Assembly: GCA_023935145.1 (NCBI GenBank)
Contig: CM043699.1
Coordinates: 72,573,638 to 72,637,637 of the forward strand
DNA from: Bretschneidera sinensis
Taxonomy: Eukaryota > Streptophyta > Magnoliopsida > Brassicales > Akaniaceae
Reading direction: 5' to 3'
Length of the DNA: 64,000 nt
Below are positions 10,742-23,019 of this stretch, one piece after another; position 1 is the first letter of the stretch; the number at the start of each line of letters is the position of its first letter. The notes under the pieces were generated by a model. The model ran no database searches, was not told where the DNA came from, and worked only from the letters and a program-made list of their open reading frames with translations. The position numbers were made by a program, and so were the translations under genes.

Positions 10742-12105
10742 CCGAGCAAGTCAGCTCAATCCTTCAGTGCAAGCTACCCATCAAGTATAAGGACCCGGGG
10801 TGTCCTACCATCTCTTGCACGATAGGAGTCAGCCACATTGAGAGGGCTCTCTTGGATCTAGGGGCGAGTGTGAATCTTCTACCCTACTCAGTCTATTTAC
10901 AATTGGGGTTAGGAGAATTGAAGCCCACATCCACTACGCTTCAATTGGCTCACAGGTCAGTGAAAAGACCACGGGGAATAGTTGAGGACGTTTTGATAAA
11001 AGTGGATAAGTTCTATTTCCCCGTGGATTTTATTGTGCTTGACACAGAGCCGGTTCAGAATATAGGGATTCAAATACCAGTTATTCTAGGGCGACCATTC
11101 TTAGCCACAGCTAACGCCCTGATAAATTGTAGGACAGGGGTGATGAAGATCTCCTTCGGAAATATGACAGTGGAGTTAAATATTTTTGATATCACTAGGC
11201 AACCACATGAATATGATGAAGTGAAAAATGTAAGCTTGATAGAGGAGATTCTTGAGGAGACTGTGAATGAATCAAGCACTGAGGACCCCCTAGAGGCATG
11301 CTTTGCTCAATTTGGAGAGGATTTGGATTTAGATAAATTACTTGAGCAAGCAAATGCCATTTTGGAGTCTCCTCCTCGGGAGAGCAATAAGACAGAGGAG
11401 ATTGTGGATGACTCCCGCACTGAGGACCCCCTAGAGGCATGCTTTGCTCAATTTGGAGAGGATATGGATTTAGATAAATTACTTGAGCAAGCGAATGCCA
11501 TTTTAGAGTCTCCTTCTCGAAAGAGCAATAAGATGGAGGAGACCGCCGCACCTGAAACCCCCAAGAAGGAACTTAAGCCTTTACCAGATAATCTTAAGTA
11601 TAAGTTCCTAGGTTCAACCGATAGTTTGCCTGTGATTATACCTTCAGATCTGGGTGATGCTCTAGAGGAGAAATTATTGGATGTCTTAAGAGAGCATAAG
11701 GAAGCTATAGGCTGGACTATTGAGGATGTCAAGGGGATCAGCCCCTCGGTGGTGACGTACACAATACATTTGGAGGAGGATGCTGAGCCATCGAGGGAGC
11801 CACAAAGAAGGCTCAACCCTACTATACAAGAGGTTGTGAGGGGAGAAGATATTAAGCTGTTAGAGGCAGGGATCATTTATCCCATCTCTGATAGCAAGTG
11901 GGTGAGCCAGATTCATGTTGTGCCCAAACGTGCTGAATTAACGGTAGTGCAGCATAAGGACGACGAGTTGGTTCCAACTCGTATTCAGTCAATTTGGAGA
12001 GTGTGTATCAGCTACCGTAAATTGAATGCTGCCACTAGGCCTGATCATTATCCATTCCCATTTATTGATCAGATGGTGGAGCGTTTAGTTGGGCATGTTT
12101 ACTAA
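10738..12105 (+). pseudogene. pol: Athila-1 protease and truncated reverse transcriptase
   Basis: The open frame of 455 codons has no ATG at its left end (opening TTG), so it is read as a continuation of gag. Around residue 40 it has the aspartic protease motif DLGAS, then VILGRPFLATA. A 47-residue segment is then duplicated in tandem (11278-11559). RT begins with WVSQIHVVPKR and WRVCISYRKLNAATRPDHYPFPFIDQM, and stops after ERLVGHVY. The palm YxDD motif, RNase H and integrase are deleted. After the stop the sequence jumps to the conserved block that normally follows integrase in Athila elements. Protease may be intact; RT cannot work. Confidence 0.92.
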
Positions 12106-13397
12106 TGTTGGGTCTGGCTGAAGACGTTAAACTTAGCGCTCATGGGAGGCACCCCACAGCTTATCTTTTCTTTTGTTTATTTATTATTTTGCATTTTTAT
12201 GATTAATGTTTGTTTTCAGTATTTTTTGTTTTCCAGTTTTTATTTTTCAGGGACAAAGCGTACTTCAGTTCAAGTTTGGGGGTATGCTATGAGCCATACC
12301 AGTCCAGATAGTTCTCCATATCTCAGGTCAGCTCTTTCCATATTAGTCACACATTGGGGTCAATGTGTAATTTAAGTTTGGGGGTATGGGAGACACATCA
12401 CACACTTTGTCCTAAATTGTTGTCTTTTCATCATAGAGATAAATGCATGCTCATGTTATCGTGAAATTTTAGTTGATTTAAACATTTCCTGTGATGTGAT
12501 GTCATTGGTGAGCTTAACATTTTGAACACATGATCTGGTGATAAATTTTTAAAATTTAGTTACTTACTTTAGGCATTTTGAGAATTCACATGTTTGATCT
12601 AATCTCACACGAGCACATTAGCACAAATTATGTGAGGTATGACACGTGATTTTAATGTGTATTTTTCCTTATCTTAACTGAAACTGGATGACTTGTTGGA
12701 TGAACTCTTGGGCAGAGGGAAATATAAAAAAAAAAAAAAAAAAAAAAATTATTATCAATAAACTTTTCGCTGAGTAACTGGACCTCTTGCCTCAGTAAGC
12801 AGTGAGTGTTCACGTCAAAAGGTGAATTTTTGCTTGGTAATATTAAGGTCGGTTTAATTTCGTAGCCTTTTTTACTCGAGTTAGTAAGTCCTTAGGGGTG
12901 TCTTTACACCTAATGCCCTAAAACCACCTGGTTTGGGAGTCATTGACTCAACACTCGCTATATGGGTCAATTAGAAAGCTTAAGGGAACTAAACATAGCC
13001 GTGCCTTAATAAAAAATAAATAAATAAATAAATAAAATAAAAACTATGCCTTTTCGTTCATTTTTCATGGGAAATTCGGTGAATCTTGAGACATGGAGAC
13101 CTTACACATTAGAGTTACTTGGAAGCTTCATTTTTATATGCTAATTCACCTTACACTGATTCAAGCTTGTGATGCCTTATCCTGCCTTTTGTAAGTAATT
13201 AGATTTTAACATTTTTATTCATTACGAAGATGGGTTTACCTTTTTAAGCTTGCTTATGAATGAATATCATGATGATGTGTGCTCCTTAAATTTTTGGATA
13301 CCATGAGTGATGACTTTATTTTTATGTTCTTTATTTTTCATTAAGTCTTTTATTTTGTTTTGCTAAGGGACTAGCAAAATATAAGTTTGGGGGTATT
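12106..13397 (+). other. Athila-1 3' internal region, non-coding
   Basis: It begins with GAAGACGTTAAACTTAGCGC and a GGGAGGCACCCCAC block (12120-12160), the signature downstream of integrase in Athila/Tat elements. It contains an A-run (12727-12748), an (AAAT)n run (13011-13041) and three copies of AAGTTTGGGGGTAT (about 12271, 12373 and 13383). The last directly abuts the 3' LTR and is the polypurine tract. No env-like open frame is present. Confidence 0.85.
13384..13397 (+). promoter_or_regulatory. Athila-1 polypurine tract
   Basis: AAGTTTGGGGGTATT ends immediately before the 3' LTR TGATGAG. It would prime plus-strand DNA synthesis. Two further near-identical copies lie 1.0-1.1 kb upstream. 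Confidence 0.8.
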
Positions 13398-14662
13398 TGA
13401 TGAGTCTAAAATATTGCATATTTTAGACCCTTAACTTATATTTGTTATGCTCTTAGTTAGTAGTATTTTACTTTATTTTACATTTTTCTTGTGTTTTGTG
13501 TATTTTTACATGTTTGCGGAGAAAGTGCAGCATTTCAGGATATTTGAAGCTTCTGGAGACATTGCGCTCGATCGCATATCTGTGCGATCGAGCGCACCTG
13601 CGCTCGACCGCACCTGCGCTCGACCGCACCTGCCTATGATCGAGCGCAAGGTCATCAATCCCACATCGAAATGTTTGCAGAGCATCGCACCAGCGCGATC
13701 GAGCGCACCAGACATGCGATCGAGCGCACCGGACACGCGATCGAGCGCACATGCGATCGATCGCACCATTCTGCGATCGAGCGCACACGGGCCTGTATCC
13801 CACATCGTTTCGGCAACCTGTTTTACTCCGGGTCTCCCCCTATATAAACACCATTTGGCTTCATAATCCAATGTACAATTCCTGAGCCACTTTGGTGTTT
13901 ACCGGTGGACGTCGGCTAGCATTCTGGTGGATCCCGAAGGCATTGCTACCACGAGGGGAAGCGCCGCCCGTCAGCGAGTGGAATTTCTCCCATGTAAAGT
14001 TTTTTATTTATTTCTTTATATTAAGTTGTTTTAGTTTAAATGTTTAGCACTTGTTATTATAGTTTTATAGTTATGAGTGGCTAGACTCTTCAGCTAAGGT
14101 TGAAGATGAAGCCCCGCCGTTGTTTGGCGTAGTAGTTCAGATTTGCTTGTACAAATCTGACAATTTTTAGTATAAATGTTCTGTCAATTATTTGAGTTAA
14201 TCTTATAATTGATTGAGTTTAAATTGTCTGTTGGATTTTCTTTGTGTTTCATCTGATGGATACATTGAATGCTTTTCGATTAAATTGGATTCCCTTTGTA
14301 ATTTGTTAAGAGCGGATACATCGGGTGCTTTTGGTTTAGTTGGGATATTCTTTGTTTTTTGTCTTATAGTTGGATTCATTGAATGTTTTGATAGGCTATA
14401 TTTTTAGAACATGTATGCTTAACTTCAGTGGGGTGGATTCGGAAACCTTAGTGTTTTTAATTATTAGTTTTTAAAATCAACTTAGTTTAGTTTTAATTTA
14501 TTTTGCAATATCATTTGAAATTCAGAACTAGGTTAAGATAGAGTTAATTTAGATTAAAAATATATTTTCACAACGCAATTCCCTGTGGATTCGACCTCGC
14601 ACTTGCACAACGCTATACTGCAAATGACTCGTGCGCTTGCGAGTAATTTAAAACTCACAACA
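13398..14662 (+). repeat. Athila-1 3' LTR
   Basis: It is 1265 bp, with the same boundaries as the 5' LTR. It differs by a handful of substitutions and one extra 16-bp array unit near 13605-13620. It is followed directly by the ACTTC target duplication. Confidence 0.96.
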
Positions 14663-14667
14663 ACTTC

Positions 14668-17600
14668 TCTTCAATAAGTAAAGCAAATATTAGGCCAAAC
14701 TATTTTGTTTGCCTAGCTTAGTCATCTCGAGAAAACATCAATCTGTATCATCATTGTTTATGTGCATTATAGGAATAAATTATTATTTTTACTATTTTTT
14801 ACTTAAAACATTAAAATTCTTATTTAGATAATAGATATTATGATATACAAGAACTAGGGCAGAATAAAAATTAGCCCAACAAAATAAAAATTATCGGAAA
14901 CAACCCATTTCTGGCAAATTGCTGATCTGATAAAATCTTGAAGGAGATTAGTAAACCTAAAACTTTAATTTGATTTTCTTTTTCGGGCAAAGAACTTAAA
15001 GTACTTGTTTCATCCTCTTCCATTTTTCTCTAACCTAAGAGGGAACTATTGGGGATCTAAAGAATAATATAAAATCTAGGGTTTTTCTTGATTGAAGATA
15101 TCAGTGAGGGTGTTGTGTATATAAAGCTCTTGGAGATTGTTGTCTACACCTATTAAGATGGACAGTTAAATTTGGCAATTGCTATACTAACCAAAATTAT
15201 GTGCTTGCTTTCCTATTAGGGTCCACATTCAAATCAAAAATTAAATTCGGGTCATTTTATATACATTAGGTTGCCATTACCTTTTAATTACATACCATTA
15301 TGATTTTGAATAATGGTTGGTAAAATGAATCACCCTATACTTAGCTAAATATTCACATTGTGGAAAGTGATTCGGTAGTGGTTCTAAATGTTACAATTGT
15401 TGGTGCCCCCCATTTAACTTCGAGCACTCCTTTATTATTTTAAGTATGGTTAAATGACTATAATGCCCTATTTTTTTTTTGTATGTTCACTTTCCTCACT
15501 GATCACTTCTGGAATAGAGTAAAAAATTTATTACATGTGCAATAAAAATCTAATTTTGAGAAGAACTGCACATATTTAGAGGCTTTCGGTCCTTTAGCTA
15601 ACTCTCAAACATATTCAAACTTGAAACTATGTGCTTTCTTAAGTAAGGTCCACGCACAAATTAAAAATTAAATGTCAATCATTTTATATAAGGTTTTTTT
15701 TTTTAAATATGGTATGTTACCTTGTCCTTACCTTTTAAATATATATCACCATGATTTTGAATATTGGTTGGTAAAAAGATCCAAACCAGACTTATCTAAA
15801 GTGTCTCATTGTGGAAAGTGAGTCAACAGTGCTTCTTATTGTTTACAAAAGATCGTTCGGGTAATAGAAACTAAAATATTAGGCTTTGTCAATTACAAAC
15901 TCATTCCAAGGGATTGTTTTCGGAGGTGCATAAAAGAAATGATCCCATAATTTGGTATTAGTAATGTTTGTATTTTCTATGGGTTGTGAGTTTTTGTTTT
16001 TTTAATAGGTTGTTGGGAAAGCATAGAATATTGAATCCTACTTTTCGGGTTTGAATTTGACTTAGTTTTCTCTTTGGCGTTTCTCATTGTTTACTCAAGT
16101 TCTTCTTCTTGAGTTCTATGTCCTTGTAATAATTTCTTATAGCCTTAATAAGCTCCCTTGTTAGCTGTTCAAAAGAAAAATATCAATATTTTTAGCTCCC
16201 ATTAACTATGTCTGCAGTAAATCCGATTTACTGAAATCATAGGATAGCATGACATATGGTAACATCTAATTATCTTAAAAGAATGTCCTTGTTTTTCTCT
16301 TCATCAAATTCGAAAGGGCAAAAATAAGATCTAATTTAGAAGTATTAACAAACAAAAATTAAAAGATAAGACAAGAAATGGATTATAGAATAAGGTTTGA
16401 AAAGCTGAAGTTAGTGAGTAGTTTCACTTAAACTATCAACAAAAAAGCCTCCGATTTTGCAAGTCTATAAAATTGACATATTATTAGTGAATAATTTCAC
16501 TTATTTATTGCCAGTGGTTCTATTCGTATAGATCACTCATCATTTTTCAATTCATATATAATAAAATCATACGGGGAAATCAATTTTTTTTAAACATGTA
16601 CATAAAATAGAGGAACTTCTCTCTATCGACAGTAAAAATATTAATTGCCAAATAATTCTTCAAAAAATAGATTCTGCATGCCTTTTCAAGTCACCTTTAT
16701 ATTTGTTAAAAACCAATCTAATTATTAATAAGCTACTTCCTTACTAGCTAGCTACCTATTTTATGTTATCAAATGCTCCTACGGGATAACGAAACAACAA
16801 CCATATTGAGAAGGATGCAAATTGATTCAGTCTTTGATGATGCAGTGTATATTTTCTTGGGCCAAGTCGAGCAGGAGAAGCACTCAATATAGATTTTTGA
16901 GTCCCTCTCCACTATGTGAATCGAAAAATTGTGATCATGACAGAGCTTGAATAGTTGGTAGAGTGAATATACATATATATATATATATCACTATTAATTA
17001 TCACTATTAATTTTCTTGTGGTTAATTCTGTTTTTGGTACGACTAGATAAAAGTTCAAAAATTAATCAATTACAATTTAATATTCATAATTAAATAACCT
17101 TCGGATGAAAAACTTTAATTTAGAACAAAGTTTGCACCATACATAAAAGATACGTGATTCATTGATTCTTTGTCATAGTTGACGAGAAAACATAAAATAA
17201 TAAAACAATGACAACTCTAAATGTCTATTCAATTTTGCAGGAACAACAAAATCCATATCTAACATAAAGCATTGGGGGAGAATAGACTCTACTCATACAC
17301 AATTGTGTCAAACGATAGAGGGTTTGGGACTATCATTAAGGATAATAGCCACAAATCTTTTTTCTTCACATTTAGACCATAAGAATTCTACTCCATTATT
17401 TATTGATGTAATCCAAACACTTTTGTTGAAGCATAATGGCTTCAAGTAACAATCATACTCAATTTGCTCATCAATCCCAACTGTCATCAATTTAGTCCAA
17501 GACTCCACAACACCATATTCTCTCATCACCTATATCTCAATCTCAAGTTCAGCACCAATACAAGCCAAGCAAAGGCACCCTCCAAGAACCCCCAAAGTAT

Positions 17601-17956
17601 TGAAATCGATGAGCTCATCCTCGTCTGCAGGCGCTGGTAAATTGAAAAATACTTTTTCCGCCAAATCCTAAACAAAGATCACCTCTATCTTACCTTGGTC
17701 AGTTGACCAGCTTACAAACCAATGGAGTATTCCATTCAAAAGGACCTAGGATTTTAGGCTAGTACAACAAACTTCATCATAGGGGCATATGATATTTGGA
17801 ATCGTTCTCCAAGATTTTGTTTTCAGTGAGTAAACTTCCATTTCGACTTTCCACTCTCTTGAGAATTCTCACGAACATGATCCATGCCACCTACATCGAA
17901 TGGAATCGAAAAAGTTCAATTTTAGACTGGTGATCAATTTATCTATGTCTTTTCTT
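14668..17956. repeat. Unit 2 of the 3.3-kb tandem duplication
   Basis: This is the only full copy in the window. It opens with TCTTCAATAAGTAAAG and recurs from 17957. It is non-coding apart from the F-box remnant near its right end. The first 1.1 kb aligns with 17957-19060, and the rest with unit 1. It has the undisturbed versions of the two sites where Copia-1 and Athila-1 inserted in unit 1, which supports both target-site calls. Confidence 0.85.
17308..17846 (-). pseudogene. F-box protein pseudogene, FBA domain (copy 2)
   Basis: It has the same domain as copy 1: VYSLKTKSWRTIPNII at the right end, LLNGILHWFV, LGGCLCLACI, VMREYGVVESWTKLMTVG, PLCFNKS and NDSPKPSIV followed by a stop. The frame runs through without the indel of copy 1 but has at least three in-frame stops (near 17755, 17670 and 17530). 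The F-box N-terminus is missing here too, so the duplicated unit probably already held only the C-terminal part. Not functional. Confidence 0.85.
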
Positions 17957-19360
17957 CGATAAGTAATGAAAATATTAGGCGAAACTATTTTGTTTGCCTA
18001 GCTTAGTCATCTCGAGAAAACATCAATCTATATCATCAATGTTTATGTGCATTATAGACATAAATTAATTTTTTATTTGATTTTTTACCTAAAACATTAG
18101 ATTTTATCTATATAAATGATGATATATAAGCATGGAGGCAAAACAAAAAATTGACCCAACCAAAATAAAAATTTACCGACAACAACCCTCTTTTGGTAAA
18201 TTACTGATCTCATAAAATCTTGAAGGAGATTAGGAAACCAAAAACTTTGGTTTGATTTTTTTCTTTCAGGTAAAGAATTTAACCATACTTGTTTTATCTT
18301 CTTTCATTTTTATCTAACTTAAGAGGAAACTATTGAGGATCTATAGAATAATATAAAATCTAGGGTTTTTTCTTGATTGAAGATAATAATGAGGGCATTG
18401 TGTATATAAAGCTCCTTGTAGATTGTTGTCTACACCTATTAAGGTGGGCTGTTAAATTTGGAAATTGATATATTAACCAAAATTATGTGCTTGCTTTCCT
18501 TGTAGGGTCCATATTCAAATCAAAAATTAAATTCACGTCACTTTATATACTTTGCTTCTAAATATGGGTTACCATTACTTTTTAATTACATACCATTATG
18601 GTTTTGACTAATGGTTGGTAAAATGAATCACCCCATACTTAGCTAAGCATTCACATTGTGGAAAGTGATTCGGTAGTTGATCTAAATGTTACAATTGTTG
18701 GTGCCCCCCATTTAACTTCTAGCACTGTTTTATTATTTTAAGTATGGTTAAGTGACTATAATGCCCTCCCTTTTTTAAGGTTGCAGTTTCCTCACTGATC
18801 ACTTTTGGAATAGAGTAAAAAAATTTATTACAAGAGCAATAAAAATCTAATTTTGAGAAGAACCGCACATATTTAAAGGCCTTCTCTCCTTTAGCAAACT
18901 CTCGAACATATCCAAACTCGAAACTATGTGCTTTCTTTCCTAGTAAGGTCCATGCACCAATTAGAAATTAAATGCTAGTCATTTTATATAAGTTCTTTTT
19001 AATATGGTATTTTATCTTGTCCTTACCTTTTTAATACATACCACCATGGTTTTGAATATTGGTTGGTAAAATGAATCAACCCAGACTTATCTAAAGTGTT
19101 TCGTTGTGGAAAGTTATTCAACAATGCTCCTTATTGTTTTCAAAAGATCATTCGGGTATTAGAAACTAAAATTTCCAGGAATGTCAAAATGCACTTACAA
19201 TATTAGGCTTTGTAGATTACAAACTCATTCCGAGGGGATTGTTTTCCAAGTCGGAGGAGCATAAAAGAAATGATCCCATGATTTTATATTAGTAATGTTT
19301 GTATTTTCTATGGGTTGCGAGTTTATTTTTTTTGATAGGTTGTTGGGAAAGCGTAGAATA
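17957..19360. repeat. Unit 3 of the tandem duplication, truncated
   Basis: It aligns with the first 1.4 kb of unit 2, including the GTTGGTGCCCCCCATTT stretch (15410 and 18697). Similarity ends near 19355-19360, just after TTGTTGGGAAAGCG. The part that would hold a third F-box remnant is absent, replaced by unrelated AT-rich sequence. No gene was seen in it. Confidence 0.82.
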
Positions 19361-20547
19361 TTTGGATTGAGGTGGCTTGGCTATTCTTGGCATTGGTGGT
19401 AAGTTGGTTGAGATTAGGTTCATGATATAAAAATATTTCAAGATGACCTTCCGATTAACTAGAAACATATATTTATTTGAAATCATGGGGGAATGATTTG
19501 AATCACACTTTGAAGTTAATAAATTGATGCCAATTAGAAATTTGTACAATCAAGTAATTTGTTGGGTAAATGTTTTGAATTTGATAACAATGAAGTATTG
19601 ATTAGAAACTTTAAGTCTTTGAGAGTTACTAAAAGAAGAAATGATTGGTGGTACAACTTTTAGATGTTAAGTTTGATATCTAACATGTATTAAGTCACAA
19701 GGAAGATTATTAATTTAGGATTGTGTTATGATCCAAGGATGACTATGTGAAGCAAAGACTGGTTTTAAAGATTCTCTTGACTTTTGCAAGTTTTGAAGTG
19801 GGATCTAAAAAATAATTTGTGTTCAATCTAGTAGTTTGAGTTCAGGAACTTGAAGGTATTTAATTAATTAAGATATTTGAAGATGTGATAATCTTAATGT
19901 CAATGATGCTTTAATATGATAACAAAAATGAATTTAATTTTGGTTTATATTTTGTAAAACATAGGAGTTCTTCATAGGATATTTGATTTGACTTTATCTT
20001 GATAGCAAGTAATGATTCTCGAAAATAAGTAAATTAGTGAGATTGAGAGTTATACTAAATAAGTGATACGAGAAAAGAAATGTTATAAAGGTTTGAACTC
20101 TTTTTGTATTTGGGAGATATGTGGATCAAAGTGCATTAGAAAGATTGTTAGTGGCACAAATTGTTTCATTTATAAGATGAAGTTAAACTAATCATTTTGA
20201 AATGATCAGGATATGGTGATTTTTATATATGATCTATTTGTGGTGAGCGTGGGAATCTTTCAAAGGGGATATAAGAGATATATGGCAACTAATTGAAAAA
20301 TAAAGTGCAAGGCCAGGTGATATTGATGCAAAATAAGTGGAGGTGAAAAACATTCTGAGCATAATTAATTGGGAATATGAGATTTAACATTGAGGGACTT
20401 ATTTAGAGAGTGTTGAAAATTTAATATTAACTGAAATTTTTTGAAGGTTTACGATTGAAGAAGTGGACATGAAACAGAAGTTTAAATGAATTGTTCAAAT
20501 GGAATTCTATAGAAATACTTTTGAGGATTTAATAGCTATAACAATTG

Positions 20548-20552
<5 letters not shown>

Positions 20553-20596
<44 letters not shown>
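20553..20596. repeat. (TA)n microsatellite
   Basis: An alternating TA run of about 22 dinucleotides within AT-rich sequence. Confidence 0.95.
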
Positions 20597-20598
<2 letters not shown>

Positions 20599-21707
20599 AA
20601 ACTGATGAAAATATACTTTAAGTAGTTTGAAGTTATATTGATTATGGATAACTGACCTCTCTAATATTTTTGGGGATTATTAACATTATATAAAATAGAT
20701 TATTTTAGAAATGATTAAAAGTTGATCCAATGAAGCTATTAAGAGTGTTTTTTGGTTAAACAATATTGGTGATTGAGCATGATTAAGAGCGTATCAACTT
20801 GTTTTGGGAATAAATCTTTCATAATTTGGTAATTTTTTTCCGATTAAAACCTAGTTATAATAGATTAGGTTGAACATTGACACTTGATTTGATCAAGTGG
20901 CATTGCTAAGTAAGATGATGGAAAGTACTGATTACACATTTGAATTTAATGAGATTACATTAATAAGGTTAATAAAGCAACTAGGTTGCTATGCTAATAG
21001 GATATGAATGGCTTTTGGGAAGTTGCAACAGTATTATCAAATTGCTTCGAGGTTACTTGGCTGTTGATAACAATAAAAGGAAAAGAAAATAGTGGTTTTA
21101 GTTGAAGACTTAGGCATGACCTTAAAAGAGTGTTATCAATAATAAGTTTGAGGGGAAAATTGATATATACGTAAAATTTGAATATGTGAAACTAAAGATG
21201 AGATTATCATGGTTAAAATAAATTGGTGGTCTCAAATTCGGAATTCAATACAATTTTAGTTTAGACTTCCCGTAAGTTTTTGTACTAGACTCTATTTTCG
21301 TACTTGTGAAGTCATTAAGAGCATTAAAAGTCTTCAAACATGAATTGTGGGTGGCTATATGTGTGAAGCTATGTATGGATAGGGGAGATTAAAATTCACT
21401 AAAGACGGTGGAGCTATGGTTGATCACTCATAGATATATTGTAGTAGGTATTGATAACATAACGTTCACATAGAATTTTTGGGGTTAAGTAAAAATCAAA
21501 GGAATGGTTGATTGGTTCCACGAATATAGCTTGGACTATATGAAACTTTCTGAAAGTATAAATTATGAATAAAAGAAAATGTTAGTTTTAAGTTGAAAAA
21601 GAATATAGTTTTAAGTTGGAAAGAGAACATAAGACTGCAGTAAAAACCAAATTTGAAAAGCAAAGCAGTAGATGATGGGAACTAGTTAATCTCGTAAAAA
21701 GTGAATA

Positions 21708-21836
21708 ATAAAGGGAACTTATCATAGTCATGGTAGGACTATGAAAAATATGTAATGGATAGAAGAACTATATCAGGGAACTTGTCATAGTAATGGTAGG
21801 ACTATGAAAAATATGTAATGAATAGAAGAACTATAT
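21708..21836. repeat. Tandem duplication of a ~64-bp unit
   Basis: Two near-identical copies share GGTAGGACTATGAAAAATA and GAAGAACTATATC, separated by a few substitutions. No coding potential. Confidence 0.85.
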
Positions 21837-21938
21837 CTTATTGACCTGATGGTTGTGAGTACAAAAAGAATATCTGAGTGTATTTCATTTCAGAGTTCAT
21901 TAAATTTTGAGGACGAGATTTCTTTAAATAGTGAAATT

Positions 21939-23019
21939 GTAAAACTTTCACTTTTATATTAGTGGTAATTTAATAATATCATATTTCATTTGACATTTTA
22001 ATAATTATCATACATACATATAGCACAATTCTCTTAAATAAACTTTTAATAGGATTAAAAATAAATAAATAATATTTTTTTTGTGGTATCAAATTTGAAA
22101 AAAGAGATATAAAAACATTTAACATGCATTGTAAGGCACGCATGGTGCCTATCGTTTTCCAAAATCACCAAGCATGTTGGAACCAAATCTCTCTTTCTTA
22201 TCATCATCAACCTCACCTTTTTGCTCTTTTATCTCTTGAGCTCTCTATCTTGAGGAATTATTTTATTAGATCGGATCTAAAACATTGATTTGAAATTCTA
22301 TTAATAATTTTAAAAAATTTCATTGATAAATTTTTTTTGATCCCACACTTTTATTTACGTTACTAATAAAATTTTTCAAAATTATCAATGAAATTTCGAG
22401 ATGGTCTCAAACCAAATGTTTAGATCCTATCTAACCAAGTAGTTTTGATCTATCTCACTCTTCTAAAGATTTTTCTTTTCTTTCTTCTACTTCTTTCTTC
22501 TTCATCATCTCTTCCTCCTCCTTCTCTTTCCCATGGTTCCTCTCTCTCTAAAAACTAAGAAAAACAATTTTTTAGACTCATTTTCTCTCTCCTCAAAATT
22601 CTGGCAATTTCGACCACCAAAGATGTTTTCCGACTACCAGTGTAGTAGTGGGTCAGATGTGGTAAGCCTTCATCTCTTTCCTCTTCCCTTCCCTCTTTCT
22701 GTTTCCCCAAATTTCTCAACTTTCTCTCCCTAAACTATGTTTCTCTCTCTAAAAATTTTAGGGCGCGTACAAATTCCGGCGAGCTCAATAGAATTCGGTC
22801 ATGTTTTGGTCTTTCTTAGAACTCCCACAAGTCTCGAAATCAATCTTGGTAATTTTTCATTTATTAATAATTTTTTTTACATAATTATGCATAATTGTAA
22901 AATAAATTATATATTCATATATGTGTTATATTTGATAATTATTCCATGAAAAGAAAATTTTAAATTTTGGTCTTCTAAATATTTTGAGTTTCATTAAATG
23001 TTCTCAAAGGATCGTTACA
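21939..23019 (+). repeat. Probable gypsy LTR (plus orientation)
   Basis: It starts TGTAAAACTTTCAC after a purine-rich tract and a GAGGACGAGATTTC pol-end motif, and ends AGGATCGTTACA, the type of end seen in Tekay/Del chromovirus LTRs. The middle (22440-22700) is pyrimidine-rich, like an LTR leader. The second LTR was not found, so boundaries are tentative. Confidence 0.45.

Larger units (their letters stand above)
7384..14662 (+). mobile_element. Athila-1: pol-deleted Athila/Tat-type LTR retrotransposon
   Basis: It is 7279 bp, TG...CA, with perfect 5-bp target duplications ACTTC at 7379-7383 and 14663-14667. LTRs are 1249 and 1265 bp and nearly identical by eye apart from one 16-bp insertion in the CG-rich array, so the insertion is recent. 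The PBS matches Asp tRNA. Gag and protease are well preserved; RT stops after its first motifs and RNase H and integrase are missing. It sits in unit 1 of the tandem duplication; unit 2 keeps the corresponding empty site at about 17955. It would need enzymes from a complete relative to move. Confidence 0.95.
19361..21938. other. AT-rich region, possible decayed gypsy internal sequence
   Basis: No reading frame with recognisable similarity was seen on either strand. The right end (21895-21938) reads TTTTGAGGACGAGATTTC and then a purine-rich run next to TGTAAAAC, which resembles the pol end and polypurine tract of Tekay/Del-type gypsy elements. That makes the stretch a candidate for very decayed plus-strand gypsy sequence. 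The inference rests on that end only. Confidence 0.35.

Noticed and set aside
12142..12375. Small frame after the Athila-1 pol remnant as an env-like gene
   Set aside because: Low-complexity Phe/Leu-rich translation of T-rich sequence that spans two polypurine-like motifs; no signal of an envelope protein.
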